Positions 55,286 through 64,000 of a stretch of 64,000 nt of DNA are shown here, in pieces (the stretch's first letter is position 1; each line of letters starts with the position of its first letter). Below the pieces are notes generated by a model. That model was given only the letters and a program-made list of their open reading frames with translations. It was not told the origin of the DNA and searched no databases. This stretch comes from Bacteroidia bacterium (GTDB taxonomy: Bacteria > Bacteroidota > Bacteroidia > B-17B0 > Aurantibacillaceae). The DNA lies in contig JADLED010000038.1 in NCBI GenBank assembly GCA_020846335.1, forward strand, positions 27,500 through 91,499. Reading direction: 5' to 3'. A program made the translations under genes and the position numbers.

Positions 55286-56365
55286 ATGGAAATTACAGTT
55301 GAAAAAGTGCTTGATGCCCTTAGGTACGTGGATGATCCTGATCTTAAAAAAGATTTGGTTACCCTGAACATGATTCGCGATGTGGCCGTGGATGGAAAAA
55401 ACATTGCGTTTACCGTGGTGCTTACCACCCCGGCCTGCCCAATGAAAGACATGATACACAACGCCTGCATGAATGCCATTTTGCATTTTGTGGACAAAGA
55501 GGCCAAGGTAAAAATCAACATGACTTCGAATGTAACTTCTAAAAAAGAGAAGGACGAAACCACTTTGCGCGATGTAAAAAACATTATTGCAGTGGCCAGT
55601 GGAAAAGGTGGTGTTGGAAAAAGCACCATTGCTGCCAACCTGGCTTTAGGCCTCGTTAGGCAGGGCGCTAAAGTGGGACTGGTGGACGCTGATATTTACG
55701 GCCCATCCCAGCACATTATGTTTGGTGTAACTTCGGATGCGCCGGGAAACGCTGTTTTTGAAGGACAGAAAAAAATGGCACCGGTTGAAAGCTACGGTGT
55801 AAAAATAAATTCGGTTGGCTTTATGGCCGGACCCAATCAGGTTATTGCACTAAGAGGACCAATGGCCAGCAAAGCGCTTTCACAATTATTTTTTGATACC
55901 GTTTGGGGTGAGTTGGATTACCTTATTGTGGACTTGCCTCCCGGTACCGGCGATATTCAGATAAGTTTGTGCAGTTCGGTGCCCTTAACAGGTGCGGTAA
56001 TTGTATGTACACCTCAGGATGTAGCCCTTGCCGATGCCCGCAAAGGCATTGCGCTTTTTCAGCTCGAACAAATTAATGTGCCCATTTTAGGTTTGGTGGA
56101 AAACATGGCCTGGTTTACGCCTGCCGAATTGCCCGAAAACAAATATTACATTTTTGGTAAAGACGGCGTGAAACATTTGGCCGAAGAACTCAATTTGCCC
56201 TTACTGGCTCAGGTGCCACTGGTGCAAAGTGTGCGCGAAGCCTCAGATGCCGGCCGCCCTGCTGTTATGCAGGAAAGCACCACGTCGTCGGATTGTTTTA
56301 TTGAAATGGCACAAAACATTGCGCAACAGGTGGCTATTAAAAATGCCAGTGTGACTTTGGTCTAA
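55286..56365 (+). CDS. mrp: Mrp/NBP35-type Fe-S cluster carrier ATPase
   Basis: 359 residues from ATG 55286. N-terminal MIP18/DUF59 domain (VEKVLDALRYVDDPDLKKDL), then the deviant P-loop SGKGGVGKSTIAANLALGL and DADIYGPSQHIMFG, with DYLIVDLPPGTGDIQIS. It should assemble or carry Fe-S clusters. The CxxC seen in some Mrp proteins is replaced by TPAE (WFTPAELPENKYYIFG), usual in this phylum. Confidence 0.92.
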   Translation: MEITVEKVLDALRYVDDPDLKKDLVTLNMIRDVAVDGKNIAFTVVLTTPACPMKDMIHNACMNAILHFVDKEAKVKINMTSNVTSKKEKDETTLRDVKNIIAVASGKGGVGKSTIAANLALGLVRQGAKVGLVDADIYGPSQHIMFGVTSDAPGNAVFEGQKKMAPVESYGVKINSVGFMAGPNQVIALRGPMASKALSQLFFDTVWGELDYLIVDLPPGTGDIQISLCSSVPLTGAVIVCTPQDVALADARKGIALFQLEQINVPILGLVENMAWFTPAELPENKYYIFGKDGVKHLAEELNLPLLAQVPLVQSVREASDAGRPAVMQESTTSSDCFIEMAQNIAQQVAIKNASVTLV

Positions 56366-56422
56366 TTACCAAAAAGTTATATCTTTATTAGTGTTAGACA
56401 CAAAGGTGTGTGACAACTACCA

Positions 56423-57488
56423 ATGAAAAAAACACTCTTTGTTGCATTACTGGCTTGTTCGGTGGCATTACAGGCTCAAAAAAAAGCCAAACACTCATTT
56501 AGGAACAAACTCTTCCGTTTATACTAAAAATTCGGCAAGCAGCAGCCTATATGGTTTTACTACATTCACTGCGCCATATCAGGAAATTACCGGCACTCTT
56601 TTAACGGGTGGGCAAAAGTGGGACGACCCGGATTTTGATGTGCCCATTGGTTTTAATTTTAAAATTTATAACGACCAAAACGACACGATTGTTTTTTCGG
56701 GTGGCTCTTTTGGCACTTTTGATGACCCTGCAAATGATCCGGTGATAACACTGGCGGCACCCATGTTTGAGGATTTGTGTGACAAGGCCTTTGATCCAAA
56801 TGTTGATTCAGAGGGCGATCCGGGTGGAACCTCAGCCATATCTTATACCACCACGGGCACGGTTGGTAGCCGCACCTGCGTAATTCAGGTAAAAAATGCC
56901 GGATTTTTTGGTGAAAACGATGTGAATGGTACTTCTACAAGTGTTGTTAATTTTCAATTATGGTTGTATGAAACCACCAACGATATTGAGTTTAGATTTG
57001 GTACAACCAACATTCTAAATCCTTCTGATAATTTAGAAAATCCGAATGGGTTTTTGAGTGGCCTTGCCGAAGACCTGGATGCAAACAGTGGTTTGTGCAC
57101 CAACTCGGATGTGCTTTATGGCCCGCACAACAATCCTATTAAGGGTTTACTCAATGGCGTTTCGAATGTGATTACCGGCCAAATTCAAAGCGGCAGGGTT
57201 TACAGATTTGCGAGGGTAAATAATTTTGTGGGTATTGATGCCACTGTGCAATTGCCTGAATTTAGTATTTATCCAAATCCTGCACGTAACACTCTTTTTA
57301 TAAATGGCAATCAGTTGTCAGAGGCCGCCTCTGTTGAGTTTTTTGATGTAACAGGAAAACGAGTTTGTTCTTTGCCTTTAAAGAATCAGATTGACATATC
57401 TGCTTTTAAAGCAGGAATATATTTTATGAAGATTTGTAACGCTGAAAAAGCCGTTGTATTTAGCAACAAATTAATTATTGCCGACTAA
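56423..57488 (+). pseudogene. T9SS-sorted secreted protein, frameshifted after the signal peptide
   Basis: ATG 56423 starts a good signal peptide (MKKTLFVALLACSVALQAQ), but an A8 run at 56478-56485 shifts the frame and a stop follows 14 codons later. Removing one A restores a frame into the long open segment (NTHLGTNSSVYTKN onward) and its type A sorting domain (IYPNPARNTLFINGN, then FKAGIYFMKI). The alternative start at 56439 would lack a signal peptide. The function of the beta-rich middle is unknown. It ends in a 4-bp stop overlap with the threonine dehydrogenase gene. Confidence 0.82.
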
Positions 57489-58441
57489 GCCGGTATTTGC
57501 TGTTTTAAATTCACCAACATATTTTCCACCAACTTAGGCAAATCGTATTTTACTTTCCAACCCCAGTCTTTTTGAGCAGCTTCGTCGTTAATGCTTTGCG
57601 GCCAGCTATCGGCAATGGCCTGACGGAAATCGGGTTTATACGTAATCGTAAAATCAGGAATGTGTGTTTTTATTTCGTCGGCAATTTGTTTTGGGCTAAA
57701 GCTCAATCCCGATAAATTATAACTGCCTCTTATTTTAATTTTTTCGGCGGGCGCCTGCATAATTTCGATGGTGGCTCTGATAGCGTCTTCCATGTGCATC
57801 ATGGGCAGCGTTGTGTGTTCGCTTAAAAAGCTTTCGTACCTGCCGTTTTTTAATGCTTCGTGAAAAATATGTACGGCATAATCGGTGGTGCCTCCGCCCG
57901 GTGCGCTTTTCCAGCCAATTAAGCCCGGGTAGCGCAGGCTGCGTGTATCAACCCCGTGTTTTTTAAAATACCATTCGCACCAGCGTTCGCCGGCCTGTTT
58001 GCTTATGCCATAAATGGTGGAAGGTTCCATTACCGTATTTTGTGGTGTGTTTATGGCCGGTGTGGTTGGACCAAAAACCGCAATGGAGCTTGGCCAGTAA
58101 ATTTGTTTGATGTGTTTTTCTTTGGCTAAATCCAGCACATGAAACAAACTTTCCATGTTGAGTTTCCAGGCAAACATGGGGTTTTGTTCGCCAGTGGCCG
58201 AAAGCAGCGCTGCCAAATGGTACACCTGGGTGATGCCGTGTTTTTTTACAATGTCGAACAGCGCATTTTTGTCCAAAGCATCCAACTGTTCAAATTCCGC
58301 ATCTTTTAATCCTTCAGAGGCTTTTAAATCGGAGGCAATAACGTTTGCGGCTCCATAAATTTTTGAAAGGTTTTCGGTTAACTCAACTCCTATCTGGCCT
58401 CCGGCGCCAATAATGAGTATTTTTTCGTTTGTGCTCAACAT
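57485..58441 (-). CDS. L-threonine 3-dehydrogenase (epimerase-type SDR)
   Basis: 318 residues, an extended short-chain dehydrogenase. NAD motif ILIIGAGGQIGVEL, catalytic YGISK, and the family blocks IYWPSSIAVFGPTTP and RYPGLIGWKSAPGGGTTDYAV, which mark threonine dehydrogenase rather than a sugar epimerase. It oxidises threonine to 2-amino-3-ketobutyrate, the first step to glycine and acetyl-CoA. No partner ligase is in the window. Confidence 0.88.
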   Translation of the reverse strand: MLSTNEKILIIGAGGQIGVELTENLSKIYGAANVIASDLKASEGLKDAEFEQLDALDKNALFDIVKKHGITQVYHLAALLSATGEQNPMFAWKLNMESLFHVLDLAKEKHIKQIYWPSSIAVFGPTTPAINTPQNTVMEPSTIYGISKQAGERWCEWYFKKHGVDTRSLRYPGLIGWKSAPGGGTTDYAVHIFHEALKNGRYESFLSEHTTLPMMHMEDAIRATIEIMQAPAEKIKIRGSYNLSGLSFSPKQIADEIKTHIPDFTITYKPDFRQAIADSWPQSINDEAAQKDWGWKVKYDLPKLVENMLVNLKQQIPA

Positions 58442-58587
58442 GTTTGAATCGGTATTGGTTAGGAACTATTTTGTACCTTTACAAACGTAAAAATAATTTT
58501 TGATTTATTGTTCGGCCTTGCACTTAAAGCAGGCAATGCATCAGAAAAAAAATTAATAGTATAACCTGCAATTATACTTTATTATTT

Positions 58588-59652
58588 ATGGCATTATTGG
58601 TAAACCGCGTTGATAAACGCATTTTGAAAGAACGGCTTTTGGCCGAATCGGTGAAACGGAACACGGTTTCTTTTTACCGTTATGTAAACATTCCCAATCC
58701 TAAAGAGTTGCGCGACGAGCTGTTTAAAGCCTGGAGCGGATTTAATTGTTTTGGAAGAATTTATCTGGCCCAGGAAGGCATTAACGCGCAAATGAGTGTG
58801 CCCGAAAGCACTTGGGGCGACTTTGTGGCACATTTATATTCGTTGCCCTACTTTAAAGATGTGCCTTTTAAACACGCGGTGGATGGCAATGGCAAGTCGT
58901 TTTACAAACTGATTGTGAAGGTGCGCGATAAAATTGTAGCCGACGGCATTTCGGACCCTGATTTTGATCCCTCAAACACGGGTACCTATTTGAATGCCAA
59001 ACAATTTAACGAAGCCATTGAAAACGAAGAAACGATTGTGATTGATATGCGCAATCATTACGAAAGTGAAGTGGGCCGTTTTGATCGTGCTTTTTGTCCG
59101 GACGCTGATACATTTAGAGAAGAATTGCCTTTGGTGATTGACCATTTAAAAGGCATGGAGGATAAAAAAATTGTGATGTACTGCACCGGTGGCATACGTT
59201 GCGAAAAAGCCAGCGCTTATTTTAAACACAAGGGTTTTAAAGATGTGAACCATTTGCAGGGTGGCATTATTCAATATGCCAAAGAGGTAAAAGACCAACA
59301 ACTGGATAGTAAATTTCGTGGAATGAATTTTGTGTTTGATGAGCGGGTTGGTGAGCGGGTAACGGACGACGTATTATCGAAATGCCACCAGTGTGGCAAG
59401 CCCTGCGACAAACACGTGAACTGCAAAAACGACGACTGCCATTTGTTGTTTATACAATGTGATGCCTGTGCCGAAAAAATGAAAGGCTGCTGCACGCCGG
59501 AGTGTGTGCGCATTTCGGAATTGCCGGTTGAAGAGCAGCGAGCATTGCGCAAGGGCAGGGTAAAAAACGGACCGGAATGTTTGTCGGTTTACAAAAGCCG
59601 TTTACGTCCCAATCTGGCCGAGATATTAAAAAATAACTTACCTTTAAAGTAA
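58588..59652 (+). CDS. trhO: tRNA uridine(34) hydroxylase (TrhO), rhodanese-related
   Basis: 354 residues. N-terminal domain (VSFYRYVNIPNP, GRIYLAQEGINAQMS), rhodanese domain with active-site MYCTGGIRCEKAS, and a C-terminal Cys-rich part (CHQCGKPCDKHVNC, GCCTPECVRISELP). TrhO makes 5-hydroxyuridine at tRNA position 34 using O2. This fits the same aerobic life suggested by hmgA. Confidence 0.92.
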   Translation: MALLVNRVDKRILKERLLAESVKRNTVSFYRYVNIPNPKELRDELFKAWSGFNCFGRIYLAQEGINAQMSVPESTWGDFVAHLYSLPYFKDVPFKHAVDGNGKSFYKLIVKVRDKIVADGISDPDFDPSNTGTYLNAKQFNEAIENEETIVIDMRNHYESEVGRFDRAFCPDADTFREELPLVIDHLKGMEDKKIVMYCTGGIRCEKASAYFKHKGFKDVNHLQGGIIQYAKEVKDQQLDSKFRGMNFVFDERVGERVTDDVLSKCHQCGKPCDKHVNCKNDDCHLLFIQCDACAEKMKGCCTPECVRISELPVEEQRALRKGRVKNGPECLSVYKSRLRPNLAEILKNNLPLK

Positions 59653-59663
59653 ATTTTATAAAT

Positions 59664-60206
59664 ATGAAAAAAATAGTAGCGCTCTTATTAACCAGCGTTC
59701 TTATGATGGGCCTTGGCTCGTGTCAAAAAACCAAAGATCAGATAAATGAACTAACTGAATTTGATATTGATTACACATCCAGCATGACCATTCCTTCAAC
59801 CAGTTTTACAACAGTAACTGCTCCGGTAGAAATTACCACGCCCAACATTGCCACCAACACTTCTACCAAATTTGCCGAAAACAAAACCACTCAGGATTTG
59901 GTGAGTGAAATTAAAATGACCAAGTTTAACATCAGCACCACCGGAGCCAATCTCGATTTTTTAAAGTCGGTTTCTATTTACATTAAAACAGCAGGGCAAG
60001 CCGATCAGCTGGTTGCTTCTAAAAGTAACATTCCGGCTGGTGCTACTTCTATTTCTGCCGATTTGCAGGATGTAAATATTAAAAATTATCTGTTTGCCGA
60101 AAACATGCAGTTTAGGGTTAGTTTTCTTTTTCAAACCGGAAGTCCCGGTAATCAAAATTTAACCTTGTCGGAAACTGTACACGTAAAAGCCACTTTAGTA
60201 AAATAG
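59664..60206 (+). CDS. Lipoprotein of unknown function
   Basis: 180 residues, lipobox MGLGSC at Cys20, then a Thr/Ser-rich beta domain (SMTIPSTSFTTVTAPVEI, then LKSVSIYIKTAGQ). No family recognised. It follows trhO by 11 bases and precedes hmgA by 15 bases, so it may be in the same operon. Confidence 0.65.
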   Translation: MKKIVALLLTSVLMMGLGSCQKTKDQINELTEFDIDYTSSMTIPSTSFTTVTAPVEITTPNIATNTSTKFAENKTTQDLVSEIKMTKFNISTTGANLDFLKSVSIYIKTAGQADQLVASKSNIPAGATSISADLQDVNIKNYLFAENMQFRVSFLFQTGSPGNQNLTLSETVHVKATLVK

Positions 60207-60221
60207 TTTTATTGCTCCTTC

Positions 60222-61379
60222 ATGCCTATTTACCATAAACTGGGAGAGATTCCTCAAAAGAGACATACTGTTTTTCAAAACAAAAACAGTGCCCACTATT
60301 ACGAACAGCTTTTTGGAACCGAGGGTTTTAATGGCATGTCATCGTTGCTATATCACACTCACCGCCCTACACAGGTAAAAGAAATAATAAAGAGTTACTC
60401 TGTGGCACCTAAAATTGCCATTGATAAAAACATTAAAGCGCTGCTTTTAAAAGGTTTTGAAATTAAGCCGGAAAAGGATTTTTTACAAAGCCGCAAAAGT
60501 TTGTTGCTTAACAGCGATTGCATTATTGGTTTGGCTGCTCCTACCGAAAGTCAGACTTCATACTTTTACAAGAATGCCGATGCCGACGAAATGTTGTTTA
60601 TACACAAGGGCAAGGGTGTTTTAAAAACCTTTATGGGTAATATTCCGTTTGAATACGACGATTACCTGATTATTCCACGCGGAATGATTTACCAAATGCA
60701 CTTTGAAACAAGCGACAACCGCATTTTGTTTTGCGAAAGTTACTCGCCTTATTACACGCCTAAGAGATATAAAAATTCTCAAGGCCAGTTGTTGGAGCAC
60801 TCTCCTTTTTGTGAGCGGGATTATAAATTGCCCACCGAACTTGAAACGCACGATGCCAAAGGTGATTTTGTGATGAAGATAAAAAAAGAAGGCATGATGC
60901 ACGAGTTGGTTTTTGCCACGCATCCTTTTGATGTGGTGGGTTGGGACGGTTACAATTATCCATGGGGCTTCTCCATTCATAATTTTGAACCGATTACAGG
61001 CCGTGTGCACCAACCACCACCGGTACACCAAACCTTTGAAACCGCCACTTTTGTGGTGTGCAGTTTTTGTCCGAGGTTATACGACTATCACCCCCGTGCC
61101 ATACCGGCGCCATACAACCACAGTAATATTGACAGCGACGAGGTGTTGTATTATGTGGATGGCGACTTTATGAGCCGAAACAATATTGAGCAGGGACACA
61201 TTACCCTGCACCCAAAAGGCATACCGCACGGGCCGGCACCCGGCGCCATGGAAAGAAGCATTGGCCAAAAAGAAACGCAGGAGCTGGCTGTGATGATAGA
61301 TACCTTTAGACCTTTAATGGTTACTGAAGAGGCCATGGGCATTGACGACGGCAAGTATTATAAAAGCTGGGTGGAATAA
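60222..61379 (+). CDS. hmgA: Homogentisate 1,2-dioxygenase
   Basis: 385 residues, a cupin-fold ring-cleaving enzyme of tyrosine and phenylalanine breakdown. Iron ligands fit: His and Glu in YNHSNIDSDEVLYYVDG, and His in GHITLHPKGIPHGPAPG. Upstream family blocks (GFNGMSSLLYH, FATHPFDVVGWDGYNYPW) are conserved. It needs O2. No other tyrosine-degradation genes are nearby. Confidence 0.93.
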   Translation: MPIYHKLGEIPQKRHTVFQNKNSAHYYEQLFGTEGFNGMSSLLYHTHRPTQVKEIIKSYSVAPKIAIDKNIKALLLKGFEIKPEKDFLQSRKSLLLNSDCIIGLAAPTESQTSYFYKNADADEMLFIHKGKGVLKTFMGNIPFEYDDYLIIPRGMIYQMHFETSDNRILFCESYSPYYTPKRYKNSQGQLLEHSPFCERDYKLPTELETHDAKGDFVMKIKKEGMMHELVFATHPFDVVGWDGYNYPWGFSIHNFEPITGRVHQPPPVHQTFETATFVVCSFCPRLYDYHPRAIPAPYNHSNIDSDEVLYYVDGDFMSRNNIEQGHITLHPKGIPHGPAPGAMERSIGQKETQELAVMIDTFRPLMVTEEAMGIDDGKYYKSWVE

Positions 61380-61700
61380 ATTTATTGTCCCCACTTCTTT
61401 TCCTCTGCATTTTTATTTATTTAGTTCAGGATTCTTTTTGTGTGTTTGCACAAATTCCATTTTAAGCCTACTCCGGTTTTATTTAAAGGCTAATTCTACT
61501 CGTTTTTTTGGATTTTAAATTTTACTTATTATATTTATCCAGCTAAAGCAGTTTAAAACCGATTTATTTACACTTTGTTGCCAGTTACAATGTTTTAGTT
61601 GCAATTAAACCATCTTAATAAAAGTGGAAGCCAGAACCCACTCTAAAAAACGGGGCGTTATCTGAAAAGCCATACGAGTAGGAATAAAAAACAAAATAAG
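61380..61700 (+). other. Intergenic gap with no recognised feature
   Basis: The 320-base AT-rich stretch holds no supported ORF, tRNA or strong hairpin. It presumably contains the DUF805 promoter; I could not identify a -7/-33 match. Confidence 0.4.
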
Positions 61701-62027
61701 ATGAAATATTATGTAAAAGTTCTACAAAATTACGCCACTTTTAGCGGCAGAGCGAGAAGAAGTGAATACTGGTACTTTGCATTGTTTAATGTGCTTATTT
61801 CTGTTGTTTTGTCTCTTGTAGGGGCACAAATGGGAACGACAATGATTTCAAATATTTATTCATTGGCCGTATTAATTCCGGGAATTGCTGTTGCTGTTAG
61901 GCGCATGCACGATGTTGGAAAAAGCGGTTGGTACCTTCTTATTCCTATTTACAATTTAATTTTAGCCTGCACCAATGGCAATAGTGGCGATAACGAATAC
62001 GGCCCGGATCCAAAAGCCAGCGCATAA
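61701..62027 (+). CDS. DUF805 family membrane protein
   Basis: 108 residues. Family motifs: FSGRARRSEYWYFALFN, VAVRRMHDVGKSGWYLL and NEYGPDPKA at the end. Three to four membrane helices are expected. Function unknown, often in stress-linked regions. It is followed by a terminator. Confidence 0.88.
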   Translation: MKYYVKVLQNYATFSGRARRSEYWYFALFNVLISVVLSLVGAQMGTTMISNIYSLAVLIPGIAVAVRRMHDVGKSGWYLLIPIYNLILACTNGNSGDNEYGPDPKASA

Positions 62028-62053
62028 TTTTTCTTAATTATAAATTCTAATAG

Positions 62054-62084
62054 AGCCGGTGAATTAATTTTTACCGGCTTTTTT
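62054..62084 (+). terminator. Terminator of the DUF805 gene
   Basis: A 7-bp stem AGCCGGT / ACCGGCT with a T6 run, 27 bases after the stop. Confidence 0.82.
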
Positions 62085-62094
62085 ATGTGTTGGC

Positions 62095-62238
62095 CTAATT
62101 ATAGCCCAGCACTTCTCTAATCTGTTTTAGTTTTTCGTTGGCCATGGTGGCGGCTTTGGTTTCGCCAATGGCCAGTTCTTTTTCGAGCAGATTGGGGTCG
62201 GCAATTAGTTTGTTGTAGTTTTCGCGGGGTTCTTTGTA
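62095..62238 (-). pseudogene. trpS: Stranded 3' end of tryptophanyl-tRNA synthetase
   Basis: A 47-residue open segment ends in KQIREVLGYN with a TAG stop and matches the C-terminal helix region of TrpS (KEPRENYNKL, ELAIGETKAA). Upstream the frame hits a stop at 62239 and no further TrpS sequence is found; the composition changes at this point. A truncated gene, insertion or assembly join are all possible. Confidence 0.65.
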
Positions 62239-62341
62239 TTACTGCTCAGGCCTCGCGACAAAAGCACGATATTGTGAAAAGTGGCTGATGTTTGTTGCTA
62301 TCTGTTTAAAATGTGGTTTTTTTACTCAAAGGTCATTGCTT

Positions 62342-62372
62342 TTTGTCGATTTGAACCAATCTATTATCTTTA
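62342..62372 (+). promoter_or_regulatory. Candidate promoter of the final secreted-protein gene
   Basis: TTTG at 62342-62345, a 19-base spacer, then TATCTTTA at 62365-62372 (one mismatch to TAnnTTTG). The transcript would be nearly leaderless. The remainder of 62240-62341 holds nothing recognised. Confidence 0.4.
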
Positions 62373-62376
62373 TCTT

Positions 62377-64000
62377 ATGAGACATGCTATTTTGTTTATT
62401 CTATTTTCTACGTTTCTGTTTAATGCCATTGGACAAATCGACTCTTTAAATGGATTTGATGAAAAGGCGGTTCTAAATGACTTGAGAAGCAGGGGGGCAA
62501 ATCTATCTGAAATGAACTGTATTTTAAGACTAAAAAAAATAGATTTCATAAAAAACAAGTTTAATTTACCGAAGGTTCCTGTTTCAAGTCCTTATTTGCG
62601 CAAATCAAGTAATTCGAACGGTCAAAATATTGATTTTGAAGCAGGAAATTTAACTGGTTGGTCAATTTTTTCTGGAATAAACGTTAATTCATTGGAAATG
62701 CCTGATAATAGTTTCCAAAATTCTGGTGGAACAGCTTCTGTTGTGAGTGGTGGTTTCGATCCTATTGTTGGCATACCCTTAAACTCACCATTGGGAGGGA
62801 ACTGGGTCGTACAGGTAAATACTAATGTACCTTATGGTAAACAAACAAAATTAAGGAACAAAATTAAGGTAACAGAGTCGACAAATTTATTAAAATTCGC
62901 CTATGCTACTGTACTAAACTCAGCCTATCACGATTGTGATGGTCAACCATATTTTGCTGTACTTTTAAAGGATACTAATAACAATTTACTTTTTAAATAT
63001 ATTGTTGAGGCTCATGACACCTTAAGTGGTCCGAATTATTGTTGGGGTCATAACCAAACGAATTTTCTACTTCATAACAATTTTAATTATTTTTCAAATT
63101 GGGCTACAAGATGTGTCGATTTGACTCCTTATATTGGAGATGATATTTATATTGAAGTAATAGGTGCAGGGTGTTATGGTTCCATTCATTATGGTTATGG
63201 CTATTTTGATGCTAAATTAGAGAGTTGTCCTGAGTATGGGTATCCAAACATTCTTACCATTAATAATTATACCGTTGATCTTAGCGCTAATTATTTGGAA
63301 TATAACAATCCGGTATGCGATAGTTTGATTACGTTAGTTGCTCCAAACTGGCCCCAATTCTACAATTGGAATGGCGCTCCAAAAAGTGGTATATATGCCT
63401 CTCCAAACCAATCAATTTCAGTTAGAAAAAATGGAATACATACTTTGGCACTTAGTAATGGTTCATCCTGCCCAATAACCAAAACAATGTTATTAAAACC
63501 ATATACAAACGATGAGATTGTCATTGGAACTCTTTCTCCTTGGTGTGAAAATACTGAGCAAACTTTGTGGATTTCAGGTCCTAGATCTTTCACAATTAAT
63601 AATACGTTTCCTATTTATAGCCCTGTTTATGGCCTTTATACGATAGTTACACCAACAGCCACGGGTGTTTCCTCACTTAATATAGCCGCTACATCGAGTG
63701 CTGGGTGTGTTTTTTTAAAAACTTACACCTATAATGTGGCCCCGTTGCCAACTCTTGCCGTCACTGGTAATTCAGTGTATTGTAATGGTAGTCAAATCAC
63801 TTTAAGTGCGAGTGGGGCAACATCCTATTACTGGTCATCACTCTCTTCTTCTCTTGCTTTTACAGCCTCGGGAGCCGTAATAACTGCTAGCAGTTTACCA
63901 GGGAATATTGTTCAATTAACCGGAACCGGGCCTACTGGCTGCCAATCTAAAACTATCTGTTCAGTAAATGTGCAATATATAGTACCCCCTTTACCTAGTA
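62377..64000 (+). CDS. AT-rich secreted adhesin-like protein, 3' end beyond the window
   Basis: ATG 62377 opens a frame that runs without a stop to base 64000 (over 540 residues). Signal peptide (ending FLFNAIGQ), then a jellyroll region like choice-of-anchor domains (IDFEAGNLTGWSIFSGINVN, GNWVVQVNTNVPYGKQ), then Cys-led PKD/Ig-like repeats (VYCNGSQITLSASGATSYYW). A C-terminal T9SS domain would be expected beyond the edge. Codons are more A/T-ending than in most of the window, hinting at transfer. Confidence 0.85.
   Translation, partial: MRHAILFILFSTFLFNAIGQIDSLNGFDEKAVLNDLRSRGANLSEMNCILRLKKIDFIKNKFNLPKVPVSSPYLRKSSNSNGQNIDFEAGNLTGWSIFSGINVNSLEMPDNSFQNSGGTASVVSGGFDPIVGIPLNSPLGGNWVVQVNTNVPYGKQTKLRNKIKVTESTNLLKFAYATVLNSAYHDCDGQPYFAVLLKDTNNNLLFKYIVEAHDTLSGPNYCWGHNQTNFLLHNNFNYFSNWATRCVDLTPYIGDDIYIEVIGAGCYGSIHYGYGYFDAKLESCPEYGYPNILTINNYTVDLSANYLEYNNPVCDSLITLVAPNWPQFYNWNGAPKSGIYASPNQSISVRKNGIHTLALSNGSSCPITKTMLLKPYTNDEIVIGTLSPWCENTEQTLWISGPRSFTINNTFPIYSPVYGLYTIVTPTATGVSSLNIAATSSAGCVFLKTYTYNVAPLPTLAVTGNSVYCNGSQITLSASGATSYYWSSLSSSLAFTASGAVITASSLPGNIVQLTGTGPTGCQSKTICSVNVQYIVPPLPS

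Noticed and set aside
1-64000. CRISPR arrays, tRNA and rRNA genes
   Set aside because: No regularly spaced short repeats and no tRNA arm or rRNA sequence was noticed when reading both strands; a covariance-model search would be needed for certainty.

Overview
The window is chromosomal DNA from a free-living member of the Bacteroidota. The lineage call rests on several independent signs. There are at least seven large secreted proteins, most ending in type IX secretion system (T9SS) sorting domains. Promoter-like elements follow the TTTG / TAnnTTTG pattern of this phylum, and Shine-Dalgarno sites are not evident. The order uppS-bamA-ompH-ompH is present, and menaquinone appears to be made by the futalosine route (mqnC). 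Homogentisate 1,2-dioxygenase suggests aerobic life. No tRNA, rRNA or CRISPR array was seen.

Layout. 1-7.5 kb: the end of a repeat-rich T9SS adhesin, mqnC, an M43 metalloprotease, cysQ and a periplasmic rhodanese. 7.7-15.8 kb: an orphan solute-binding protein, a CzcB / CzcA-CzcC heavy-metal efflux operon with its His-rich leader protein, and an RsmB-like rRNA methylase. 15.8-20.5 kb: two giant T9SS proteins. 20.8-31.3 kb: kup, a pair of paralogous envelope proteins, purH, a STAS-like protein, a four-helix lipoprotein, and metH under a SAM riboswitch and terminator. 31.5-43.5 kb: uppS, bamA (interrupted by an in-frame TAG), two Skp/OmpH chaperones, cysS, glutaminyl cyclase, polA, and a ParE-type toxin-antitoxin pair flanked by a duplicated polA 3' end. 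43.8-48.6 kb: a seven-repeat adhesin and a gingipain-fold protein that seems to lack its catalytic residues. 48.6-57.5 kb: a small element with terminal inverted repeats, rpoN, tyrS, an ECF sigma factor with a membrane-bound anti-sigma/trypsin-like protease fusion, paired small lipoproteins, an Mrp-type ATPase and a frameshifted T9SS protein. 57.5-64 kb: threonine dehydrogenase, trhO, hmgA, a DUF805 protein, a stranded 3' end of trpS, and the start of an AT-rich secreted protein that runs off the window.

Most genes are housekeeping (translation, purine, methionine, quinone and cell-wall precursor synthesis, outer-membrane assembly) interleaved with surface and secreted proteins. The points most worth a second look are the nonsense codon in bamA, the metH riboswitch whose terminator U-tract abuts the start codon, the polA 3'-end duplication around the toxin-antitoxin pair, the anti-sigma/protease fusion with three GGTNACC palindromes upstream of its sigma gene, and the 194-bp inverted-repeat element touching the rpoN stop codon.
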